Shown here in pieces: positions 28,501 to 40,500 of a DNA stretch of 64,000 nucleotides. The position numbers and the translations under genes are program-made. Position 1 is the first letter of the stretch. The number at the start of each line of letters is the position of its first letter. The stretch is from NCBI GenBank assembly GCA_037179385.1, contig CM074189.1, positions 19,699,020 to 19,763,019 of the forward strand, written 5' to 3'. This DNA comes from Holothuria scabra. Its lineage: Eukaryota > Echinodermata > Holothuroidea > Aspidochirotida > Holothuriidae. The notes under the pieces are model-generated. The model was not told where the DNA came from. It saw only the letters and a program-made list of their open reading frames with translations, and did not search any database.

Positions 28501-31500
28501 TTCACTATGGAAGGGGAACCATCTCACCATCCTGAGCTATGTATGATATTATGTATGTACACAGTTCATATGTACATGTGCCACAATATGTTAAGGTCTA
28601 GTATGAATACTGCTGTATTTGCACTCGCTTTGCCCCCAAAAGATGCATACATGTAAAGTATCTCCTTTCCAAACCTATTCTGTATTTAAAATGTGATTAC
28701 ACACTGTAAGTTTTTAGTGAGCAATGCCAAAAGCCTGTCGAGTGCTGTGGTTTTGGGGCGAGACCATACATATAAAGTAATAAGAAATTATGGTTTCACA
28801 GTGAAACCAGGGGTAGGGAAGAGGTTAAACATAAACCCAGGCTAAAAACTGTTCCTAGATACCTTTGGTGACGATAAATTAGAGAAACCACATTGCTGTT
28901 AGTGTACATATCAAAACAAAAAACGTTTTGAAATAGACCTATTTCCAAATAGCGATTACAATGAATTGTGGGATAGAGTTTTGGGTGTGCGTCAATTTTC
29001 ACCACAGAAAAATGCCATTGACAAAAATGACAAACACCAAAACTCTATCCCACAATCCTTTGTAATTGCTATTTGGAAATAGGTCTATGGTCAGCTCAAT
29101 CTTTGTCATCAAAAGGGCAAGAGGAAGATAAAACCATGCATGAATCAAAATATCAGCAAACTATTGAGCCATATAATTCCAGTTTACAGTATGCTGAGAT
29201 TTTTAAAAATGTTGTGAAAACAAACTCTGATTGCTGCTTTGACAACTACATCTTAAAGCCCCTGTGGGCTAGGGGTTGTAGAATTGCCCATGGTATTCCC
29301 TACCTGTATTAAGAGGCGACTAAAGGAAAACCACATTTAAACTTGAACTTTCTATACTTGAAAATAAATTAAAGCATTTTACTTACTATCGAATTGACTA
29401 ACACCATATAACACATTCGTGTTGGTGTGTCGTTAAATCTCATCTAACTAACTAACTCTACATCATCAAAAATATTTTCAGGACACTACCTTTACCTTCC
29501 TAGCCAGGAGGGGGATGAGGGACTTTCAGCCAGACTTGTCAGTAGTGTCTATCAACCAGGTGAATGTCAGGTAAGAGCAAATATATTCGGACTTAAAGTT
29601 AAAATGCAATTCGTATTCCTAAGTTGATTTCATTTACCCTGTTATCCTTATTTACAATGGTTGTTTCATTTATGGGCAGCATTTAAATAGCCATTTTTGT
29701 TAAAGCCATTTCAAGCAACTACTTTGCCTTCACATGCATTATCTTTATGAAATTCTCATTCAAGTACACTGCATTTAGACCACGGATTTCCTATAAATGT
29801 ACAGAGCATACTGCACGGTACGTTGTCTCTACCATACGTGTGAGAAAAAGGGCACCAAGATGGCTGTCTGCTATGGTTTTGTGTAAAAGTTTGGACTTGC
29901 TCAAACATACTTGCATATTTTGCAAGAAGCAAGAAAGTTAAAAAATTTTTGAAAATGGCAAGGTAGGGTCAAAATTATTTCACCTAGTGTAGGAATATGA
30001 TATTGTTTCCCATTCAAGGTTAGCTCCTGTTTGAAATATTACGGTCTCTGTTAAATCAGACGATTTATAGTTTCACGGTGGCCATCTTGGCACGCCTTTT
30101 TTGTCCCAGTTGGTGGCGGCCATCTTCGGATAGGATAGGACGTACACGTTATGTGCTCTGTCCATGTATAGACAAATCCGGACAGATTGTGATGGTCTGA
30201 TTTTAGTCAGCCATTACTTGGGGTCCATCACCTTTTATCTTTAAATTTCCTTCCTTACCTGTTCCATAGATGGTTGTACACTGAAGTGTATCTTGATTTT
30301 TTCAACTTAACTGAATATGAGGATTTGAAATCCACGTAGACAATAAATGAAGACGATTAAAGGCTGATGGACCCCACTAATGGCTGCCTACAGTTATTAA
30401 AAACAAGTGCTAATTAAGCAGTAGCGGTATATCTATATTACCGGTTTTAGTCGGTATTTCCACCTTAGTAATATTGTCGATATGCGTTTTCAAAAATATG
30501 GGTATATAGTAAAATCTAAATATAGAAGTAATACCGATATTCCCCTACTCACTGAAATACCGATTCAACCAAAATAAAGACACTCAACACAAATACTGAT
30601 GATTAACAGCAGTGACTCATGACAGATATGAGAAAATACCGATACCGAACCACCAATAAACTAAGAGTTTTCAATGAGAAGAGTAGACAGGAGAGCTACG
30701 GGATGTTTAGGTTCACCTCTCCGTGACCTTTCCAGTAACAGAGCTATTCGTTCATGTGCTGTGTATGTATTGACGGTCTACAGCTCAGCGCGTGCTGTAT
30801 ACTCAATGATCTGCACAGTGGAATAGTTCAATGCACTTGTTTACGTAAATCGGCAGTGTCTGTGTACGCCGGTGTATACGTAATGGCGAAATAAGAGTGT
30901 CCAAGTTCATGGGCCTATCGATTCAACCAATGTTTTCCAAAAATATTTTTGACTGCAAATACCTGCGTTTCAAAACTTAACAAGTCAATTTCTTTTACAT
31001 ATCAATTAGTCTTACTGTTAGGTGAAATTCAAACGGTACTGTAAAGCCTTCACGATGTGTCCACGAAGGGCGAAAAGAATGTGACATTTTTGCAAAATTC
31101 TTTCGCACAAGTTAGATGTGGGAATCCACCGCAGGCTAGGCTAGCGCTACTACAGTGAACGTTTAAGTCAACGCAGGTTTAGTATAGCAACTCGATCCTT
31201 CGTTAGCGCGAGAATTTGCTGCATGTACTGCACAACGTAAATGTATACACTGTACATGTGCAAACATGCAAACACGTGGTCGAACAGACTGTGCATTCCT
31301 AGCACATAACCTTGGCTGGATCTGCCCACTTTGATACAGGGGGATTTTTGATACAGAGTTCCATAAGTAATTTATTTCTTTGATCGAATTTTGCAAGTTT
31401 TTTAGCCCGCAATATTTTGCATTGCCGTTTAAAAAATGTCATTGGAACTAGGACGGGGCAAACTCTGTAAAACATTGCCGCGTAGAAGATGGGATTTAAA

Positions 31501-34500
31501 AAATATGGGAAAGTTTTCACATCGCGCACCTGGAAAAGACAACAGCGCAGAGCAGGGAAAGAGCTGCTACGATGCAACAGAGTGCATGGTACCTGGATTT
31601 TGACAACAAACAGTGCAGTGTTCATAGGATCGGACTTGTGGAATAATATTTGAAGTGCGGGTTCGCTCACTGCCGATCAGGCAGTTGACAGAGAGGGGTC
31701 AGTTAAGTGATGTGATACCGACTTCTTTCAACTAGTTGACTATAATACCGAAGCATATATTTGATATCCAGAATATCGGTCGGTATTTTAGGTATCAGAG
31801 AAACTTTGCAAATATGCTGTCAGAGCTCTAGTGTTTATTGCTGTTTGAATTGACTGCGAGGGCCGACAGGCCTGTATGGGAAAAGCTGCCACTAATTATG
31901 TTTGCGGGCAATTTAGGAGAGTTGGGCGGGAATCCCGTGACAAATAAAATGAAAGAGAGAGAGAAGTAAGGCTAACACACATTCTAATAAAGAAAAATAT
32001 TTATTCATCTTTCCTCTTTGTACACATTTAATTGATTTTTGCCGATCAACATGAAATTGCAGCCTTTGTTTGTCTCGTTTATTGATTATGGGGCTAGGAA
32101 TAACCTTCGAACTTCGTTCCTATACACACAAAGTGTGTGTACCTATTCTGCGAAAATACCGATGTTACCGGTATTTTCGGACCTATATATCGATATTTTT
32201 CGTAGGCAATACCGCTACACTTTAGTGCTAATCGGATTCATCTATATAAGTCTGTGATTAAGACCCTTTTCCAAAAAGCACTTACAAAGGATTGTGCGAT
32301 AGGATTTTGTCATGTGGTTTTTTTTGATCAATGGATGGCATGCTTCAGTGGCAAAAAACAACACACACCTACATGCTACCCCACAATTCTTTGTGATAGC
32401 CATGTGGTAAAGATTTCATATTTTATGTGCAGTAACCTGAAAGATTACCTGTAACTGAAGCAAAATTTCATTCCATTGAAATAATTTACATATGCAGGTA
32501 TAAGATAATTCCTCTCTTTGGAGAATTTCATCTTTGTTATTTTTACTTGTCCTCTTATATTTTGTTCTTTACTCATTTTTGCGCCAGACCAAAAAGTGTC
32601 TGTAAAAAAAAAAGGCTTTGCAAGTCTCAGGTTTTAAGATTTTAAAAACAGCCTGTAGAGTTCTATCCAATCAGAAGTCTGCATTATAATATCATTAATG
32701 TTACTAGGGGCCCTGTGGCCCCACTTCCATGCCGGCATCACAGTCTCCTTCTTTTTTTTTTAGAATTCTCAGACTCATCCCTCACCTCTCTGCATATGTC
32801 TTTGCAGATATATTACTGGTGACATGAAACCCTCTACAGTATAATTTATTTGCCACGTTTTTTAACTCTAAGTTCACAAACATTGCTTGTCATCACACTT
32901 GTACTAAATCAAGTGTTATTTTATAGTTGGGTAATCCTTCCTGGTCAGCAAAACACAAACTTGACCATGATATAGGCTCTATAGCAGATGATGACTACCT
33001 TTGACTACCTTTTCAATTATATTTCTACAGGGAAGGCTACTTATGTTCAAGCATGTTTTTTGTTTTTTTATTTAAATGGGGGTGGAGGGAAGTGAGGGAT
33101 TTCTGTCTAGCACAACATAACTTTCATCAGTGCACAAAATGGATTGATAGATACTAAGGTTTTAAAAGGCAAATTTTGGAATCAATTCCTCAACCAGGAC
33201 TCAACATAATCGACGGCACCGACAGCAAAAAGCCTCCGTGCCCTAGTTGTTTGCCATGGCGCCCCTGAAAAATACACCCAATCAACAGCAAAAGTTGCCG
33301 TCTTGCCCTTTTCTATTTGCTGTCAGTACTTTCCCTTTCAGAAATGCACATTTCAAGTGTCTGTATATGCACGAAGTAACAGCAAAAACTTTTCGTTGTA
33401 TATTGCTTTGAATCGTCCATCGCATTGCTGTTTTGTGTAAAATTAAGCAACCAGTCATTTGTCAGAAATGAGAGCACAACACTAGCGTTTCTTTCCTTAC
33501 CGCAACATTTCTATCAGCAATCGTCATCACCATGTCTCTCTTTCTTGGAAGCAACATTGCTTCTACGATTCAGAGTACACTACATCAATGTGGCAATCTC
33601 GTTCTTTTAGCGGACAAAAACACACACTGAAGGCCTATTGAAATAGTCGCAAGATCACCTGCAATCAGACTTGCTTTAAGTCGTTTTCAGGTTCCGGTGT
33701 TGTCCGGTGTTGAGGGATTAGATTTGAGGGAATGTTAATAGGAACATCCCCAGTATAAAGTAGTACCTTCTAATGTGAGGAAGACAAGAACAAACTGGTA
33801 CAGTGTGATGGAACATTCCATTTAAAAAGGGGGGAAATGAATTAGTGTTTTTTACTTTCCCTCACAGGCTAATAATTATATGTGAAAAAGTGTCTACATC
33901 GGAACCGCGTGGGTAAAAAGTTTTTCATTAAGCCAATATTTTATAATCGGAAGTATATAGATTATTGCCAATATGCCTTCTAACGTGTTTCATGTCCCAT
34001 GTTTCCATGATGAAATGATCTTTCCACCAATTTGCTTAAATAAATGCAAACTTTGAAAAATGCCATAATGCCCTATCTTCACAATCATTTTAGCCGTCAT
34101 GCCCCTTTCTTTTGCCATGATGCCCTTCACTTTCCATACCTACTGATGGCATTTTTGCTGTGCCCTTTTTGAAGCTTATGTTGAGCCCTGCTCAACATTT
34201 TCCCAAGTTCAACTCCAAACTGTTTAAGACATCTGCATTTGCAGACAAATGTCTCAGTCTGTACATTAATTTTTAAAGGTCATACATTTTACTGAAGGTA
34301 CTAATGAGCAATCTCGAAACTATGTTCCATGCTGTGTTGTCTCAGATGTATACACTGGATCTTTTCAATATTTGTTCTTTCAAGCAAGTACCATTACCAG
34401 TTAGTATTACAGTTCTCTTAAAATAAATGTTGATTTCAATTGATGAGGCCTTTACTGTGAAGTAGTTTAATGTTATTTTTACTGAAGTCATGTTTGAAAA

Positions 34501-37500
34501 AGCAAACACCGCCCTCCCTGTAACCCTTTTCTCTGCTCCTATTACATTAACACTGCAGTCACACTGCAACAAATTTAGATACCATTTTTGTGAGTTTTCT
34601 AAATCTGCTCCACCTCTGGTCGTGGAGAACAAGACTGCCAATTGGTATTTGTAATAAATCATTTGTATCTCATGACTCTAAAATGAAATGCACCAATTAT
34701 TTTGTGATATTACAATGATGGATAGCTTTTATTGGGCAATGCATGTCTGATTAAAACTGTTTGTTGGTGTGACGTCACACAAAAATCAGTTAACATTTCA
34801 TTTTCATACTCTTCTATTGACCTTTTTTCCAAGTAGCAATCACAAAGGATTGTTGGATAGGTTTTAGGTATGCATAAATTTTGTCAATGACATTTAACTG
34901 TAGCGAAAAATAATGCACACCAACATTCTGTCCCATAATCCTTTGCAAAAGCTATTTGGAAAAGTGTCTATAGAAATCACATATTTACAATGGTTTTTTT
35001 CTTTGGATTTTCCTACCAGAGATTTTAATAAAGACTCACAAAAATGGGATTTGAATCTGGTCTTGAATTAGTTATAGTGTGACTGTGGCTTTAATCATTC
35101 TATTTGAAAGCTGTATCCCTTTGAACTGTTTTATTTTTTCAAAAAAATAAATTTCCAATCTCCCACTTCAGATGATTCTGTGGTACTATCTTGGAGGCAG
35201 TAACACTAATAAGCTAAGTGTTTATTCGAGGACTGCACTAACAGAGGGTGCCCTTCAGTTGGAGTGGAGAGAGTCTGGAGACAAGGGTAGAGTCTGGAGA
35301 GAAGCTGCTATAAGAATAAATCAAACTAGTAACTTTCAGGTACTTCATTTATTCTTTATTTTTATTTATTTATTTTTTCTTTACTTTTTCCTTATACTGA
35401 CATCATGCTGCCTGGTTCTGTGTATAAAATTCTTTTTCATACATATTTTCAAAGGTAGGATTGTTATGTACAGTCACATGGTCTAGAGGAAGTAGTCAAA
35501 ATCTGAAGATCTGAAATTGTGTCATGACAACTATGAATATTTATAAGTGGGTGGTGCTAAATATGTATCACTTTCAAGCCTTATGTTCAAAGCCATGAAT
35601 GGAATTGTGATCCAACTATGGAAACGGTTTGGAGGATTGAGACATTTATTTGTTTCTGTCTTTTCAAATCTCTTCAAATTTCTCAGACATTCAGGAATGT
35701 TTCACAAAGAGACATTCTTGATATTTCATCTTAACTTTGACTAGTCATGCTGTATGCCTAGTTACATCAACCTGTGTTAAAGCAGAAATTTAAGCTAAAA
35801 TTTCATTTTCGTATATGAAAGATGAACCAAATGAACACTGTGTGGTGAAACTTCCATACAAATCATGTATTTCTCAAGAAATCATGAAATGAAGTCTCTA
35901 GATTTGTGTTCCAAAGTGAACTTAAGGGCAGCAGAGATTATATTACTTCCTCACATTGCCAGGGAATGTTTTGTTTCACTTTGCTTTTTTCAGACTATTG
36001 TGATGACCTTGAAGTTAATAATAAAATAGGGAATGCAAAGTTTGTAAAGTTTTCATGCCACCTATGCAATCATAATTTAAGGAATTTCTTGATAAAAGAC
36101 CACATTGTATTACGCAAGATTGTACTGTGACTGTCAGTCACATTCTCATTGACTGTCAAAAATACTCCCATATTTGCCTGGTATGCTATGCCGTGCCTGA
36201 CCCTAAAACTGTATTAAAAATACTTCCCTTATTCTGGGCTTTTTCAAGGAAAGTTTTGATATGACTCCCACATTTGCCGAGACATTTTAGTGAAAATTGA
36301 CCCTATGTTTACAGTAGTCTTTTTAGGTAATTTTGCCACAGCGTTGTACCATTTTCTTTTCTAGGTGACAACCACTGTATAATGCATTTGTGTTGGTGTG
36401 TCATAAATTTTTCTTACTAACAAATCTTGAAATAATTGATAACTTTTCGAAAAATGATATAAGGGCTGAAACAGGGTACATTCTGAGAAATGCTGATATA
36501 CAGTCATTTAGTTTGATGAGTGGTTATGTCTCAACTTCTTTATACATAAATTTTATACGTAAATTTAAAATTTCATACCTTTTATCTGAAGCATGTGGCA
36601 GGTTGCAGTAGCATAGCCAGGATTGTGTCATGGGGGGGGGGGGGGGTTGGAGCATGACATGAGGGCAATGTTTAAGGTGAAAGAGAAACAACTGCTATTG
36701 TAGGTGTTTTTTGCATTTCAAGGTTGGGTCATGGGGGGTTGGGTTCTAACCCCCAAGACCACCCCTGTGGCTAAGCCACTGGCAACTAGACTTTGGATTA
36801 AATGGAAACTGCAGTCATTCCAACTGGAAGTGGTGTGTGGTAGTAGACTGTCCTGTTTCATTATTAACTCTTGAGGTCATGTGACTATATATTTTCCCTC
36901 AGATGCAGAATTTACCAGGGGTAGCTGTTTGGATAACCTTTAACCCCTGGTTATGCATAGTTTCGCTGCAAAACCATGATCTACCATTATTATTAACGTG
37001 TACTTTTGCTCGGAAACCATAACACTCAGCTGTGCCCTGGAGTAGCTCATTATATTCCTATGGTGTGTAATCGTGTTCTGGGCGTGGAGTAGGCTTGAAG
37101 AGATGTTCTACATATGTTTCCACTTGTGGTAAAGCGAGTGCAAATATGGCGACATCCATACAAAAACTTATTATTTTGCTGTAACTACTTTTCAAGTTTG
37201 GTACCTGTCATAGTAGGCACTCCCGTGGGGTCAACCAAGGATTAAGACAACTGCATTACAGTATTGGTTTTGTGCATTGATCCATGAAGATACTCAGGAA
37301 ATGTCCAGTAAGATAGTCATGGCGATTGCATTCTTGTTAGAAAATAATGGTAGCAATGACTTTCAGGCTCTGTCTTTCTTATGCTTGGCTACATTTTTTA
37401 AATGAGCTTAGGGCTGGTTCCCCTACTGCTGGAATAAAGATGAGCTTTACAAAAGGGTACTTCAGAGGGTATTTCAGAGTACATCAACATTTACTGTAGA

Positions 37501-40500
37501 CGCTTGGTGAACAATACTGGTCAGAGAATATAACAAGATACACTGACAATTTTTTTTTTAATCATAGATTGTTGTAGAGGGAAGTGCTGGTGCCTTTACT
37601 ACACACATGGATCACATTGGTATTGATGACACTGGATTTAATATACCTTGTACTGAGGCTGCTGAAGGAGTTACTCTTCCTTATGATAAAAGTTGTGAGT
37701 TTATGTTTAAATCTAGATCACTTAGAGTAATTCTTATTTGATTTATCTTGCATTGTTTAAATATTTTGGTAGCCTTTGACCTACAACCCTCTGGTGCACT
37801 CCCCTTCCCATTTGTTATATTGTCCAATGACTCACTTCCTTAAGTTCCACGTATTCTTGATTCATGGCTGGGAAAAGCTGGGAAGCTGCAGAGGTACCTT
37901 CCTGGGAAATTGGGACATCTTGAGGGTTGTTTCGGTAGTGAGGGCGAGCAGGGTCCTTTTCTGTATTTGAAAATGTAGGGAGAATTGTTGGGAATTTTAC
38001 TCCTTTGCTAGGAAATATTTTTGTCTATACCCACAAAATGAACATGTTGTTTAGCCCTGCTTGATTCCCTGTGTCCTTCATTGTCCTTCAATGCAAGGAA
38101 AAACACCCCTTTGATCCCTTACAGTGTCCATTGAACCACTTCCTTAAGTTCCACCTCTCCTTTATCCCCTGTGCCTCTTGTTGTCCCCACCTCTCCTTTA
38201 TCCCCTGTGCCCTTTGTTGTCCCCACCTCTCCTTTATCCCCTGTGCCTCTTGTTGTCCCCACCTCTCCTTTATCCCCTCTGCCCTTTGTTGTCCTTCACT
38301 CTTAGGACAAACACGGCTCGACTTAAACCAGTAGGTTGGAAACTGGGCCGAAAAACTCTATCTACTAACTTAGGATAAACACCCCAATTGATCCCTTATG
38401 GTGTCCAATGACCCACTTCCCTATCTTCCACCTCTCCTTGTTCCCTTGTGTCTTTCATTGTCTTTCATATTTACTGCTGAACTCCTGGCACTTCTGATGG
38501 CACCCAGTCTGATTGAGACTTCTAATAGTAACCAGTTCATTGTGTTTGCAGACTCACTCTCAAGCCTTTTAGCACTGAAAGGCAATAGCCTGAAATACTC
38601 TTTGGTTACAGATCTCTGTGAAGCTTACCCGAATTTGGCTCAACTACAGAAATCAGTTGTGCTTGCGTGGGTCCCTAGTCACATGGGCTTACAACGAAAG
38701 GAAAGAGTTAGATGCACTTGCTAAAGAATCCTTGCAGATGAACTTCACCAATCTCTACCTGCCTTTAATACACTGATTACCACCCTAAGATCAATGACCT
38801 TGTAAAATCGACAGGGCAAGAACTGTGGGATTCCTTTCCTGAAAAAATTGCACCAAGTTAAACAAATGGTCAGAACTGGGGGAAGTTGAGTCCCTAGTTA
38901 ACAGAGGGACGATCTGATCTTGACTAGGGCTTGCATCGGTCACACTTTCCTTAATTACCCATGCCTATTTACTTCATGGGGGCAAAAGACCATATTGTAT
39001 ACCCAGGGGTGAAGTCCCTGAACCTCCTTATGTTTAAGCATATGTCTGGATGCAAAATGCCTGGGGTGAGGTATGTTATTTATTATTTTCGGTTTAACCA
39101 ACTATTAAGGGACCTATTTTGAGGTCAGGTGGGGGAGAGGGGTAAGGACAAAATCTGATAGGCAAATTCACCCCCTTGCCTCCCCTCCGATGTTTCTGTT
39201 ATTTATAATTTGCTTCTGTGGAAGTAAAGAACTTCACTTCATTCCTTTTCCTCCATTAGATGAAGGTGATTGTTTAGAAGAGAAGTATTCATGCACAGAT
39301 GGTACTTGCATCATATCGGAGTCTGGAAATTGTTGTAAGTAGTTGTGTCTGAATTTTTTCTAAAAATCATAATTATAGACATAACATGAAAACCTTAATC
39401 TGTCTTTTCAAGCCCATCATACATAGTGTTGTTTTGCATTTTTTCGTATAATAGTCTTGCCTTTAATATTTTGCAGTTGAAAGTAATAGATTGTGTAAAT
39501 CGAATGTACGGTACAGATATTCACAGAGAGGCAGCTTCTATAAGGGAAGTCAGAGTAACCCAGGCTGTGCTTATATGTTGCAGATCTTAAAGAAAGAAAA
39601 ATAGGGTATGGTAGATATGGCAACTCTGCGAAGAGGGACTGTGCCCCATTGGACTTTTTTGTCTCTCTCACTGCTATATACATATCATGTATATATTCAT
39701 ATTCTTTAATCCATGTGGGGTATGAGGATCTGACTTGCAGCTTTGAGGTCTGGAATATTAAGTCATGGGTAAGTCATATCAAAGACTATATTAAAAGTGG
39801 AACCTAATGCTGTTGTGAGCTCAAGTCCTGGCCAGGTCATACTGAAGACTTAAAGACGGAACACTCTGCTATTGTGCTCGGTCTTCAGCATAAGCAGTGG
39901 AGTAGGGACAACAAGCCAGTCAACTGGCACAACTGGAAAAAGAGCTGTGGCCAGCCTTACTTAAAGGGCCAAAACTCTCCCCCCAAACTACAATTTTGGT
40001 ACAGGGGTACCAAACTTCTCAATTGGCTCAGCTCTTTGATTGACAGCTAATTCAAACAATGCAGAGTACCAAAGCTTATGTTACGCAGCATGAATGGTAC
40101 TGAGAGTGTTTTGATTATATAAATTGAGTTTTTCCAAACTCACCTTGAAGCAATAAACTGAGATTGTATCTGGATGAGGATGAATTTCAGACAATTGTGG
40201 GAGGGGCTTTAGTAAGAAGGTTAGGAGAATTCCATCAAACTAACTAACCATGTGGAGTATGCTAATTTAAATGGATACTACTGCTGCTTTTGTCATCTTT
40301 GATAGTTGTGTGTGAATATTTAATAGTAAATTTAAGAAAGCAACATTTCAGATAAATGTTTGGAAAAGTTGGCACAACAACACACTCCTGGACAAAAGTC
40401 ATAATGTTCATTCCGATTTTTATCAATTCCCATGTTCTGCATGAATGTGAGCGAGCAAAACAACCTTTTCATTCACAAAACTCCCATATACTTTCCAGTT

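Larger units (their letters stand above)
22284..29481. other. Intron H-I (7.2 kb)
   Basis: 22302-22420 has a short direct repeat (cacagaatacc(t/c)taatttgggt). Then SINE-E, SINE-D with MITE-A, the compound foldback, MITE-H, MITE-I and a second SINE-E. Inside the foldback, 23505-27924 is mostly unexplained sequence. Confidence 0.5.
29571..35171. other. Intron I-J (5.6 kb)
   Basis: 29845-30110 has an inverted pair (ggcaccaagatggc and gccatcttggcacgcc) that may be a decayed foldback. Then MITE-B with the nested hAT-C, two MITE-I copies and a 1-kb CAGGG element. 32420-33188, 34197-34812 and 34974-35171 show nothing recognised. Confidence 0.5.
35340..37567. other. Intron J-K
   Basis: 35340-36090 and 36415-36630 show nothing recognised. 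36090-36412 is a LINE 3' end; 36632-36648 is a G run; 36940-37150 is a MITE-H copy. Nothing recognised after that. Confidence 0.45.
37695..39259. other. Intron K-L
   Basis: 37790-38060 carries the 'gctgggaagctg/cctgggaaattggga' repeat that also flanks the foldback at 23.4 kb. Then a minisatellite and LINE fragment 3. 39045-39259 shows nothing recognised. Confidence 0.45.

Noticed and set aside
31299..31670. 123-codon open frame on the minus strand inside hAT-C copy 2
   Set aside because: The corresponding region of copy 1 (about 17.7-18.1 kb) does not keep the same frame and no hAT transposase motif is seen.
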